Shown: piece by piece, positions 22,837-31,462 of the stretch
Numbering within the stretch: position 1 is the first letter of the stretch
How the letters are laid out: every line of letters begins with the position of its first letter
Source: Verrucomicrobiaceae bacterium
GTDB taxonomy: Bacteria; Verrucomicrobiota; Verrucomicrobiia; Verrucomicrobiales; Verrucomicrobiaceae
Assembly: GCA_027484445.1 (NCBI GenBank)
Contig: JAIXSY010000062.1
Location: 87,427-151,426, forward strand
Length of the DNA: 64,000 nt
Direction: 5' to 3'
The notes under the pieces: generated by a model
Seen by the model: only the letters and a program-made list of their open reading frames with translations
Told to the model about the DNA's origin: nothing
The model's database searches: none
Position numbers and translations under genes: made by a program

Positions 22837-25446
22837 ATGCAAGGACAGATCGACTCCTACACCGCGAGCGGACAGATCCAGACGATGACTCTGGAAAAAG
22901 CACGAGTGGTGTGGAATGGCGCGATTTTGGAATGGCTGCCGGCACGTGCCACTTGGCTGCTCAGCGCGGAGGCAGCCCTGCCCATCGAGTTGAATGGTCG
23001 CCCACTGGCGGCGGGCAGCGCGGTGCCGCTGAATCATCAGGATGCACTTCGCCTCGGTGAGCTGCGTGGGCGCTTTTTGCTGCGTCCCGAATGTCCGATT
23101 TTTCAGGGCAAATCTTGCCGCGAAGTGCCGCTAGGGAAGCAGCGTCTTCACCTTGGGCGAGCGGCAGCGGCAGCTCACCCCGACCCAGAGGTGGACCTCT
23201 GCCAGCTTGATGCGGAAGACCGCATGATCTCTCCGCTGCATGCGGAAATTCTGCCTCAGCGCGAGGGTTGGCTGATCCGTGATGTGAGTTCCAAAGGCAC
23301 CTACCTGAACGGGGCTCCTTTTCAGCAAAAGCTGCTGGTGCCGGGAGATCGGGTCACGCTCAGCACCTACGCGTTTGAGTTCACAGGTGCCTCCATCGTC
23401 TGGGTGGATCCTCTGTTCGGGGCCAGGGTCGAGGGCCATGATCTGTGGGTGAAGGTGCCTCAGCACGGCAAACGGCGGGTGATCCTGCGTTCCGTTTCAC
23501 TGGAAGTCCGTGCGGGTGAATTTCTCGGCATCTTGGGCGGCTCTGGTCAGGGGAAATCTACGCTGCTCCAGCTCTTGGCGGGCTTGCAACGGCCTTCCCA
23601 GGGCCAAGTGATGCTGGATGGTGCCCCCCTTGAGCAAAGGCTGCGTGAGGGGAGGGGTGTCGGTTTCGTGCCGCAGGACGATCTGGTTCATCAAGAATTG
23701 ACCGTGCAGGAGGCACTGCTGCTGACGGCGAGACTGAGGCTACGGGCAGCTCCTCACGATCTGCAGGCTCTCGTGCGTGGCACCTTGCGGAAGCTGGGGC
23801 TGGAAAATCAAGCGGCGCAGCCCATTCACAGCCTCTCTGGTGGAGAGCGGAAACGCGTCAACATGGCCACTGAACTGCTAAGACGGCCGGCCGTGCTTTT
23901 CCTGGATGAGCCAACCTCGGGGCTCGATCCCGAGAATGAGGAAAGCGTGAGCGCGACTCTGCAAAGTCTGCGTCTCACCGGTCAGACAGTGGTCTGCACG
24001 ACGCATAGCCTGAACAAGGCCTTTTTGTTCGACCGCATCGCCTTCATCCATGAGGGGCAGTTGCTTTTCCTGGGCACTTTGGATGAGGCGCGCGAGCATT
24101 TCCTGGGCGTGGAGGAATCGTCGATGTCTGACGCGCATGGAAGCCAGGGTGCCTTGGCTCGGCTAGAGCGAATTTACAAGCTCGTCAGCCAGCCAGGCCA
24201 CGGGGACCTCTGGCTGGAAAAGTTCCGGCATTCGCGCTTCCATCCCTTCACCGAGGTGGCGGCACCTCCGCCGCGACCTGCGATTGAGCGTCCGCCACCC
24301 CAGGCACGGCCCGGTTTTTTCAAAAGTCTGTTCGTGCTTGGGGAAACCCAGGCGAGCATTCTTTTGGCTGACCGCTGGAATTGGCAATCCATCCTCTGGC
24401 AGGCCCTCGGCATTGGTCTGTTGGCAGGCATGGTCGGGCTGCATGATGCTGAATTCCGTTTCTTTGCCTGTCTGATCGCCACGCTCTGGTTTGGCTGCAA
24501 CAATGCTGCCCAGGCTGTGGTTCGTGAGCTGCCGATCTTTCGGCGGGAAAGAATCGCAGGCTTAGGTTTGCATGCCTACGCACTCAGCAAGACAGCCTTT
24601 TTGTCGCTGCTGGCTTGGGCTCAGGTGCTGCTGTTGCTGATCGCTCAGGCAGTGCCTGTGTTGCTGATGGCTCAGGATGGCCATCCTGCCCATGCGATCT
24701 TGCCGGGCACGCTCTCAGGCTTGGTCATTTTTGGGACAGCCTTCCTACTGACGGGGGTAGTGGGTGTGCAGCTTGGCTTGGCCATTTCTGCCAGCGCGCG
24801 CACGGCCACGCAGGCCAGCCTTTGGGTGCCCTTGGCCCTGATCCCGCAGATTCTTTTCAGTGGCTTTGTCGTCACCCGGCCTGAGATGCCACCGCTGGCG
24901 CGCAGCATCAGCGCAGCTGTGCCTAGCGCGAAGGCTCAGCGTCTGGTGGATTTGGCTCTGGTTTCTGAGCAGCGCGTGCCGCTGATGACCGATGAGACGG
25001 AGGTGCCGCTGTTTTTCTGGACCGATTTCGCCAAGGATACGTCCGGCCGCTGGGAGATCACGCCCGGCACAAACGCGGATCGCTTGAAACCCAAGCGCAC
25101 CTCGGGTCAGCAGAGCGAGGACGCACGAGGTCGCCCGAGCCGAGAGCGACGCTATCGAGAGATCGACGAATCCAACACGGCTTGGCAGAACATCCTGGTC
25201 CTGCCTGAGCGCGTGGGCACGCATCAGCCTACGAAGGATTCGCCGAGCGTGGATTACGTGACCCGTCGTGCGGACGTGCCGGACGGGGTCACGGCAGGCG
25301 ATCTCCAGGAGTCGCTGTCTTTGGCCAAGCCCGTGGCTCTTCATTTGTTGGGCTGGGCTGCGGCCTTTTACCTGATCACTCTGATCGGTCTGATGCGCAG
25401 CCAACCTGCCACAAAGCTGCCGCGCTGGTGGTTGCGTAGTCGCTAG
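22837..25446 (+). CDS. FHA-domain ABC transporter (ATPase and ABC-2 permease fused)
   Basis: 869 residues. Order: a divergent FHA-like start (about 1-85), a canonical FHA domain (about 100-185; LGR at 106-108, SPLH at 132-135, DVSSKGTYLNG at 149-159), an ABC ATPase of the ABCG/White type (about 200-420; Walker A GGSGQGKST 234-242, signature LSGGERKR 333-340, Walker B LFLDEP), a linker, then an ABC-2 permease with about six membrane helices (from about 520). A large soluble loop precedes the last helix. ABCG-like half transporters usually export lipids or polysaccharide; the substrate is unknown. It forms an operon with the upstream Ser/Thr kinase, and the FHA domain is the obvious phospho-dependent contact. 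Confidence 0.9.
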   Translation: MQGQIDSYTASGQIQTMTLEKARVVWNGAILEWLPARATWLLSAEAALPIELNGRPLAAGSAVPLNHQDALRLGELRGRFLLRPECPIFQGKSCREVPLGKQRLHLGRAAAAAHPDPEVDLCQLDAEDRMISPLHAEILPQREGWLIRDVSSKGTYLNGAPFQQKLLVPGDRVTLSTYAFEFTGASIVWVDPLFGARVEGHDLWVKVPQHGKRRVILRSVSLEVRAGEFLGILGGSGQGKSTLLQLLAGLQRPSQGQVMLDGAPLEQRLREGRGVGFVPQDDLVHQELTVQEALLLTARLRLRAAPHDLQALVRGTLRKLGLENQAAQPIHSLSGGERKRVNMATELLRRPAVLFLDEPTSGLDPENEESVSATLQSLRLTGQTVVCTTHSLNKAFLFDRIAFIHEGQLLFLGTLDEAREHFLGVEESSMSDAHGSQGALARLERIYKLVSQPGHGDLWLEKFRHSRFHPFTEVAAPPPRPAIERPPPQARPGFFKSLFVLGETQASILLADRWNWQSILWQALGIGLLAGMVGLHDAEFRFFACLIATLWFGCNNAAQAVVRELPIFRRERIAGLGLHAYALSKTAFLSLLAWAQVLLLLIAQAVPVLLMAQDGHPAHAILPGTLSGLVIFGTAFLLTGVVGVQLGLAISASARTATQASLWVPLALIPQILFSGFVVTRPEMPPLARSISAAVPSAKAQRLVDLALVSEQRVPLMTDETEVPLFFWTDFAKDTSGRWEITPGTNADRLKPKRTSGQQSEDARGRPSRERRYREIDESNTAWQNILVLPERVGTHQPTKDSPSVDYVTRRADVPDGVTAGDLQESLSLAKPVALHLLGWAAAFYLITLIGLMRSQPATKLPRWWLRSR

Positions 25447-25563
25447 CGCATTGGGCTGACAAGACCATCCATTTTTGAAATGCGCGAAGCCAAGCATGGC
25501 CTGAGAGGTGTTAGATCTGTTGATCTTCAAAATTTCAGAACGGGTGTCGTGACCGGTTCGAAA

Positions 25564-25638
25564 TGGAGCGGGTGACGCGATTCGAACGCGCGACATCTTC
25601 CTTGGCAAGGAAGTGCTCTACCACTGAGCTACACCCGC
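25564..25638 (-). tRNA. tRNA-Gly (anticodon GCC)
   Basis: The reverse complement folds as a cloverleaf: acceptor GCGGGTG pairs with CACCCGC, discriminator T and encoded CCA. The D-arm is GCTCAGTGGTAGAGC, the anticodon stem-loop is TTCCTTGCCAAGGAA (anticodon GCC, reads GGC/GGT), and the T-arm carries CGTTCGAATCG. It lies between the convergent FHA-ABC gene and murI. Confidence 0.95.
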
Positions 25639-25749
25639 TTTTCTGGTGGGCTGCGATAGTCCGCCAGACCGACCGATGTGCAAGCTCTAATTTGTGCTTT
25701 TTTGACCCTGAGGTTCTGCCTTTCGCTGCGCAGCTGTGCGGCCGCTGGC

Positions 25750-26565
25750 TCACAGGGCTGCCTTTTTCACCCGACCAAACTCGGTGCCCAAGAAGCGGCG
25801 AGCCATGGCCTCGGCTTGCTCAGACAGGTCAGTCAGGTAAATGTCGAGCGCGGTTTTGCCTTTGGAGCGCCTGAGCAGTCCCTGCTGCTCGAGCACGAGT
25901 CGGGTGTGGGCGGCACAGGTGCTAGCGCTGTCCACGAGACGAACTTTTTTGCCGAGCATTTTTTTCAGCATGGGCATCAGCAGCGGATAGTGCGTGCAGC
26001 CCAGCATGAGGGTGTCGATGCCTTTTTCCAAAAGAGGATCGAGATACTCGCGTAGCACCAGCTTCAGAGCTGGGTGGTCGATCCAGCCCTCCTCTATGAA
26101 AGGCACGAGCAGCGGCGTGGCAGCGGCGTGGATCTGTAGCCCTGGGCGGCGCATGGCCAGGGCATACTGGTAGGCGCTGCTGCGGATGGTGCCAGCGGTG
26201 CCGATAATGCCGACGCGCTCCGCTTTGCCATCGGCCAGCGTTGCCTCCACGCCGGGTTCGATCACGCCGATGACCGGGACGCGAAAGGTGGATTGCAGCA
26301 GCGGTAGGGCATGGGCCGTGGCAGTGTTGCAGGCGACGACGACAGCTTTGACGCCGTGGTTGATGAGAAACTGAGTGTCCTCCACGGAGAAGCGTCGGAT
26401 CGTGTCTGGGGATTTGGAGCCGTAGGGCACGCGAGCGGTATCCCCCAGGTACACGATGGACTCGTGCGGAAGCAGCTCTCGCAAAGCGCGCACGACGGTG
26501 AGCCCGCCGACGCCTGAGTCAAAAACACCCAAAGGTGATGCGGAAAGTTCAGGCATAGTCGGCAT
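25750..26565 (-). CDS. murI: Glutamate racemase
   Basis: 271 residues from ATG 26565 (MPTMPELS); ATG 26556 is an alternative, and the open frame to 26643 would overlap the upstream gene. The start of the domain is LGVFDSGVGGLTV, and the two catalytic cysteines are present: Cys79 in VVACNTATA and Cys190 in GCTHYPLL. The DTARVPYGSK substrate loop is also intact. The enzyme makes D-glutamate for peptidoglycan, implying that this organism builds a cell wall. It sits 28 bases downstream of a DUF1802 gene on the same strand. Confidence 0.95.
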   Translation of the reverse strand: MPTMPELSASPLGVFDSGVGGLTVVRALRELLPHESIVYLGDTARVPYGSKSPDTIRRFSVEDTQFLINHGVKAVVVACNTATAHALPLLQSTFRVPVIGVIEPGVEATLADGKAERVGIIGTAGTIRSSAYQYALAMRRPGLQIHAAATPLLVPFIEEGWIDHPALKLVLREYLDPLLEKGIDTLMLGCTHYPLLMPMLKKMLGKKVRLVDSASTCAAHTRLVLEQQGLLRRSKGKTALDIYLTDLSEQAEAMARRFLGTEFGRVKKAAL

Positions 26566-26593
26566 GGTCAGCGCGTCGTTGGGAGTGCTTTTC

Positions 26594-27178
26594 TCAGGCA
26601 CCGAGAATGTCTCGCACGCGTCCTGCTGCCGCGTTCCACGCATCGTCTGTCAGGGCAGGGGTAGCTGCGGCCAGGAGGCTTCTTCCCTCTTCGGGCAAAT
26701 GGACCCATGACCGGCAGCCACCGTAGCTTTTGGCATAAGGGAAGCTCCACAGCTCTGGCAGCCGCCAAGCCCGCACGAGTGCCATATGCAGGCAGCTTTC
26801 TTCATCGTAGGCGAAGCGTTCGCGCACGACTTCCTCTTTCCAAATGTGCAGTGGGGCGAGTCTTTCCATGGCGGACCAGTTGGTGACTTTCCACACCTGT
26901 TCCAGGGTGGCGAAGCCGTGGATGTCCACGCTCGTTCGCTCTTCTTCCGGTGGGAAAGCACGCTCCGCCTTTTCAGGCACCCAGGTTAGTTTTTCGCCTT
27001 GAGTGTGAAACCAAGTGGGAAAGAGGAAGAAGTCGCGATGCTTCCACTCGAAGCCGCCGCGCCCTTCATGAATGCCGCCTTTGCGCAGCACCAGAGTCTG
27101 CACGCCCTGAACGAGGGAATCGCAGACATAAGACCATTCTTTGAAGCCAATCGCGGTGGTTGGGGCAGGGGCAGGCAT
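26594..27178 (-). CDS. DUF1802 family protein
   Basis: 194 residues from ATG 27178 (MPAPAPTTAIGFKEWSYV); the frame continues to 27232. The N-terminal FKEWSYVCDSLVQGVQTLVLRKGGIHEG motif region, followed by FEWKHRDFFLFPTWFH, is the DUF1802 signature as I remember it. The family's function is unknown. It is cytoplasmic by its lack of a leader. The gene precedes murI and could be cotranscribed with it; it is divergent from the protease operon, with 137 bases between starts holding both promoters. Confidence 0.78.
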   Translation of the reverse strand: MPAPAPTTAIGFKEWSYVCDSLVQGVQTLVLRKGGIHEGRGGFEWKHRDFFLFPTWFHTQGEKLTWVPEKAERAFPPEEERTSVDIHGFATLEQVWKVTNWSAMERLAPLHIWKEEVVRERFAYDEESCLHMALVRAWRLPELWSFPYAKSYGGCRSWVHLPEEGRSLLAAATPALTDDAWNAAAGRVRDILGA

Positions 27179-27315
27179 GGGAACTCCGCCGCATACACAA
27201 AGCGCGCCTCGCGTGCAAGAGCCAGCCTCCACCTTCCCTTGGCCCGTTGCGTGCTGATATTTCGCTTGGAGATTCCGCTCTCGTCTTCGTATCTTGATTG
27301 AACTTCGACGCCCTC

Positions 27316-28290
27316 ATGTCCCTGACATCCCTCGCTCTGCGTCTCGCCACCCTGACCTGGGCGGTCATCGCGATGATGTCCCCTGCTACGGCGCAGGACA
27401 CTCTTGCTGTGCTGAAGGATGTGCAGCAAAAGGTGCAAGGCCTCTTGCCTCAGGTGAGGCCTGCTGTGGTTGCCATCCGCATTCAGGACGGCACGGCCAG
27501 TGGGGTCATCATCAATTCCAGTGGGCTCATCCTCACCGCTGCGCATGTGGCAGAAAAACCAGGCCGTGAGATCCGTGTGGTTTTGAACGACGGCCAAGTC
27601 GTGCGCGGCACCACGCTCGGCCTCGACAAAGCGACCGATGCCGCGCTGGTGCAGCTGCTAGACACGGACCGCCGCTGGCCGCATGTGAATTTCAGCCGCG
27701 CAGTCGTCTCCGTCTCACCTGGGGATTGGTGCTTTGCGCTGGGGCACCCAGGTGGTTTTGACAAAGAACGCGGTGTCGTGCTGCGCGTGGGCAAAGTCAT
27801 CCGTCACACGGCGAATTCGCTGCAAACGGACTGTGTGCTCATGGGGGGTGATTCCGGTGGGCCGCTGTTCAATCTGAAGGGGGAGGTCATTGGCATCCAC
27901 AGCCAGATTTGGGAAGAGCGTGACCACAACATGCACGTCTCCATGGCACCTTTCCTACGCTCATGGGATGAAATGAAGAACAGTCTCGTCATCCGCGTGT
28001 GGGGCACTGGCAGTGGGGGTTATCTAGGCGCAGCCATCGACACGAATCTCTCCGGCCAGATCGAGGTGTTGCGTGTGCTGGAAGGTTCTCCTGCGCAGCA
28101 CGCAGGCCTGCTCGCGGGAGATATCGTCGAGGCCATGGAAACACAGCCCGTGCGATCGGCCTCGCAGTTTTCCAATGCGGTGCGTGCCCGACCTGCGGGT
28201 GAGGAGATCCAGCTGCGTGTGAGGCGTGGCGAGGCCATCTGCGAGGTGCGGGTCAAGCTCACTTCACGCCCCAAGGAGGATGAAGGATGA
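27316..28290 (+). CDS. HtrA/DegP-like serine protease with one PDZ domain
   Basis: 324 residues from ATG 27316; a TTG at 27298 would add 6 residues. A leader ends at about residue 27 (SPATAQ). The trypsin-like domain keeps the whole catalytic triad: His77 (LTAAHV), Asp108 (KATDAAL) and Ser180 (GGDSGGPLF). A PDZ domain (about 235-315) follows, with SPAQHAGLLAGDIV as its central part. It is likely a periplasmic protease. The stop overlaps the start of the next gene (ATGA), which encodes a related protein that has lost the triad. Confidence 0.9.
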   Translation: MSLTSLALRLATLTWAVIAMMSPATAQDTLAVLKDVQQKVQGLLPQVRPAVVAIRIQDGTASGVIINSSGLILTAAHVAEKPGREIRVVLNDGQVVRGTTLGLDKATDAALVQLLDTDRRWPHVNFSRAVVSVSPGDWCFALGHPGGFDKERGVVLRVGKVIRHTANSLQTDCVLMGGDSGGPLFNLKGEVIGIHSQIWEERDHNMHVSMAPFLRSWDEMKNSLVIRVWGTGSGGYLGAAIDTNLSGQIEVLRVLEGSPAQHAGLLAGDIVEAMETQPVRSASQFSNAVRARPAGEEIQLRVRRGEAICEVRVKLTSRPKEDEG

Positions 28291-29318
28291 ACTTCCGGCC
28301 TCTTCTTTACCTTAGCTTCGGGTTAGTTACTCTGGTCGCTCAAGCAGGACCACGGGCCACCCTAAGCCCTGAGGAGCGCACCAATGGCACCCAGGCCCTG
28401 GGTGAGATCGAGCCCCTGCTGCCAGCCGTGCGCCGTGCAGCGGCCCAGATCATCGCGGAAGATGGCCGTGCACTGGCCGCTGCTGTCTGGGTCGGCTCCG
28501 ATGGCTACCTGCTGACCAAGGCCAGCGAGACTCCAGATCTGGAAAAAGCACGCGTTCGCTGGTCGGCGGATCGCAGTGCTTCGCTACGGGAAATCCATCG
28601 CCTGCCCGCGTTCGACCTTGTCTTGGCTCAGGCCGTGGGTGTGCAGGGCGTGGACTGCACGGACTTTAGCCAAGCGGTGCCCGTCCCACCCTACGGGCAG
28701 TGGTTGGCCTCTCCTACCTATGGGGGACGTGAGCTACGCATTGGTGTCATCAGCGCCCAGCCACGTGCCATTCCTGGCCTCGGTCCAGCCATGGGCATCC
28801 GCATGGATGAGAAACCTCTGAAGCAAGGGGTTCGCATCCTCAGCATCGCAGAGGACAGCCCGGCTGCGGCAGCAGGCATGGAGCCAGGGGATGTCTTGAC
28901 CCGTATCGCTCAAGAGACTGCTAAGGACGTGAAGACTGTGCATGAGATCATTCGCCGTCACCAGCCCGGTGATCTCGTCAGCATCCACTACCTTCGCCAC
29001 GGCGAGTCAAAAACAGCTCGCGTGCGTCTCGCCAGCCGCACACGCATCATGATGAACTGGGATGGCGAAGACTTCGCCAATGGCGGCATTTCCATCCGCA
29101 CCGATGACTTTCCCAGCATCATCCAGCATGACCTGCCGCTTGGTCCCCAGGACATGGGCAGCCCTTTGTATGACCTTGAGGGTCGTGCCGTTGGCATCAA
29201 CATCGCCCGCGTGGATCGCGTCACCACCTTTGCTCTACCGGCCTCCGTGTTTTGGGCGAAAATCCATCCGTTGATTGAGGCGGATCGTCATCCGCCCAAA
29301 GCTCTTGTTCCTCCATGA
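28287..29318 (+). CDS. Catalytically dead HtrA-like protein with an internal PDZ domain
   Basis: 343 residues with a leader (MNFRPLLYLSFGLVTLVAQA). The protease-like part aligns by eye to the neighbouring HtrA-like protein, but the His position reads LLTKAS (Ser80 in place of His) and the Ser position reads QDMGSPLYD (Met290 in place of Ser); Asp110 is kept. The PDZ domain (about 165-250, with SPAAAAGMEPGDVL) comes before the GSPL segment, not after it. The PDZ thus seems to be nested inside the second barrel. The final part (GRAVGINIARVDRVTTFALP) is the usual last strands of an HtrA barrel. It is coupled by ATGA overlaps on both sides, so it may scaffold or regulate its active neighbour (inference). 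Confidence 0.82.
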   Translation: MNFRPLLYLSFGLVTLVAQAGPRATLSPEERTNGTQALGEIEPLLPAVRRAAAQIIAEDGRALAAAVWVGSDGYLLTKASETPDLEKARVRWSADRSASLREIHRLPAFDLVLAQAVGVQGVDCTDFSQAVPVPPYGQWLASPTYGGRELRIGVISAQPRAIPGLGPAMGIRMDEKPLKQGVRILSIAEDSPAAAAGMEPGDVLTRIAQETAKDVKTVHEIIRRHQPGDLVSIHYLRHGESKTARVRLASRTRIMMNWDGEDFANGGISIRTDDFPSIIQHDLPLGPQDMGSPLYDLEGRAVGINIARVDRVTTFALPASVFWAKIHPLIEADRHPPKALVPP

Positions 29319-30535
29319 AGTTCCTGCTCCCCACCTTTAGCCTTCTTCTGGCCCATGCTCTCAGCGCCGCTGCGCCAGAGCCAGCCGCTAAGTCAGCCAG
29401 TGCCGTCTCACCTGAAGGTTTTCATGAGCTTCAGATCGGCGATGCTGCGCCTTCGTTTGAACTTCTGGGCATTGATGAGGAAAAGCACACGCTCAGTGAA
29501 TATGCCGATGCAAAGCTCCTGCTGGTCGCCTTCATCAGCAATCATTGCCCGACGTCCCAGGCCATCGAGCAGCGCTTGAAGCAGCTTGCGAAAGATTACA
29601 AGCCCAAGGAACTCCGCATCGTGGCCATCAATCCCAACGATCCGGCAGCCTTGCGGCCCGATGAGCTCGGCTACTCCAAGTACAACGACAGCTTCCCTGA
29701 GATGAAGCGCCATGCGGCTGAGCAAGACTTCAATTTTCCCTACCTTTTCGATGGTGAAACGCAGGCCGTGGCCAAGGCCTACGGTTGCCTCGCGACACCT
29801 CACGTCTTTCTTTTCGATCAAGAACGCAAGCTCCGCTACCGAGGTCGATTCGATGATTCACGCTATGCGGATTCCGCCACGGTGACCTCGCCGGACGCGA
29901 AGAATGCCATCAACGCCTTACTGGCAGGACAGCCCGTGGCGACCGCTATCACCAAGCCGCATGGCTGCTCCACCAAATGGATCGAAAAACGTGCTGCTGT
30001 TGCTGCTGATCAGGAAAAATGGGAAAAAGGGGAGGTGCATGTCGAACTGATCGACGCAGCCGGGGTGGCGGCTCTGCGTAAAAATGACACCAAGAAGGTT
30101 CGCCTGTTCAACGTCTGGGCCTCTTGGTGCGGCCCCTGTGTGGAAGAATTCCCCGAACTCGTCGCCACTGCGCGCAAGTTTGGTCTTCGCGACTTCGAGT
30201 TCATCAGCATCAGCATCAATGAACCCAGCGAGATGCAGGAAGTGAAGGATTTTTTGGAAAAGCACAACGCCATCGTGCCAGACAAGATCAAGCCCACGCT
30301 CAAGGCCGAAGGTCGTGCCGGAAATGCCTACATCTACAACCCGCCCGCCAATGCGCCAAACACCGATGCGCTGATCCAAGCGCTCGATCCTGAATGGCCG
30401 GGTCCCATCCCGCACACCCTTGTCGTCGCTCCAGGGGGCGCAGTTATCTATCGCCACAATGAAGAGGTGAACGGTGATGAGTTGCGGGCGAAGATCCTGG
30501 AAGCCATGGGACGCTACTACGTGCCTGAAAAGTGA
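29315..30535 (+). CDS. Exported double thioredoxin-fold protein (AhpC/TSA plus TlpA-like)
   Basis: 406 residues with a leader ending about residue 20. Domain 1 (about 37-200) is a redoxin with IGDAAPSFEL, a single-cysteine site NHCPTS (Cys78 only), YGCLATPHVFLFD with the cis-Pro, and a GCSTKW tail that is common in PVC redoxins. Domain 2 (about 240-400) is TlpA-like with the redox motif WCGPC (271-275). It is periplasmic and probably handles disulfides or peroxide. The start overlaps the pseudoprotease stop (ATGA), so three exported proteins are translated as a tight unit. Confidence 0.85.
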   Translation: MKFLLPTFSLLLAHALSAAAPEPAAKSASAVSPEGFHELQIGDAAPSFELLGIDEEKHTLSEYADAKLLLVAFISNHCPTSQAIEQRLKQLAKDYKPKELRIVAINPNDPAALRPDELGYSKYNDSFPEMKRHAAEQDFNFPYLFDGETQAVAKAYGCLATPHVFLFDQERKLRYRGRFDDSRYADSATVTSPDAKNAINALLAGQPVATAITKPHGCSTKWIEKRAAVAADQEKWEKGEVHVELIDAAGVAALRKNDTKKVRLFNVWASWCGPCVEEFPELVATARKFGLRDFEFISISINEPSEMQEVKDFLEKHNAIVPDKIKPTLKAEGRAGNAYIYNPPANAPNTDALIQALDPEWPGPIPHTLVVAPGGAVIYRHNEEVNGDELRAKILEAMGRYYVPEK

Positions 30536-30575
30536 AGTGCGCCTAGAGTTGGCCTTCTGTTTCGACCCTTCGCCC

Positions 30576-31451
30576 TCAACGCAGCCTCAGGCCATGCTGC
30601 TGCCAAAAGATCGCCAGTGAGGCTTGTGAGCCATGAAACACATTTCGTTCGGTCGGACGATCGAGATTGCCGAAGTAGAGCGGAAATCGGTAACGTCCAT
30701 GATTGTACACCTTTGGCCGTGAGCGACCGCCCTGCCAATCGACGCCGCCATACTGCCAAAGCGTCCAGTTCGACCAGACCTCATACTGCTTGAGCAGTCC
30801 ACTCGGATTTCCTGGTGCTGGATACACGGGCCCCGCGCCGCTATCGTGCGCATACAAGGCCAGCCAGTAGGGCATGCGCCGCAGTTTCGCCTTTGACAGC
30901 GTATCCGCACCGCTGAGCGTCTGCTTGAGCTGCGTGCTGTTTTCCAGATAAGCCACTGGCACCACGCCCGTGCGGCTCTCCACGCGTTCCATGAAGCGCA
31001 AAATGGCCGACAACGGCAGATCACCATCAAAATCACCGCACAGCAGCAAAGCCGGTGCATTCCACGCACGACCGCGTGCCAGCGAAAGAGCGCGATTCAC
31101 GAACTGATCCGCCTGTGCTACCGCATCCACATGCCGCTGCACCCGGTAGTAGATCCCAGGCAGCATCCCTTCACGATCGGCGGAGGCCAGAAAGCTTGCA
31201 CACTTCTCATCGAGATTGCCGCCTTTCCCTGCTCTTGCGATCAAACCACTCGCCCCATTCGCCCGCAAGGCACTCACATCATGCTCCGAAAAGCCCACGC
31301 CATTTCGTTGCCGCTCCTTCGGATCATACGCCGAAACATTGATGATCTGCGGCATGCCCGAACCTGTCGGCGGCAGACTCCCCGGCGTGCTCCCAGGCGG
31401 AGTGCTACAACTCGCCAAGATGAGGAGGAAAGGAAGAGAGAGGTGCTTCAT
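30576..31451 (-). CDS. Lipoprotein with divergent GH25 (lysozyme-like) fold
   Basis: 291 residues. The leader ends in a lipobox (LILASC), so it is probably an outer or inner membrane lipoprotein. The remainder follows the GH25 muramidase pattern in order: INVSAYD near the start, a SGLIARAGKG strand, GIYYRVQRH, ALLLCGDFDG, VESRTGVVPVAYL, PYWLALY, and the C-terminal TLWQYGG with a later GNLDRN-like block. However, the usual first catalytic Asp (IDVS) is Asn here and the DxE motif reads DFD, so muramidase activity is doubtful. It lies last in a possible operon with sulfatase and PhyH genes, 11 bases downstream of the latter. Confidence 0.6.
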   Translation of the reverse strand: MKHLSLPFLLILASCSTPPGSTPGSLPPTGSGMPQIINVSAYDPKERQRNGVGFSEHDVSALRANGASGLIARAGKGGNLDEKCASFLASADREGMLPGIYYRVQRHVDAVAQADQFVNRALSLARGRAWNAPALLLCGDFDGDLPLSAILRFMERVESRTGVVPVAYLENSTQLKQTLSGADTLSKAKLRRMPYWLALYAHDSGAGPVYPAPGNPSGLLKQYEVWSNWTLWQYGGVDWQGGRSRPKVYNHGRYRFPLYFGNLDRPTERNVFHGSQASLAIFWQQHGLRLR

Positions 31452-31462
31452 GAAGTCTGAGA

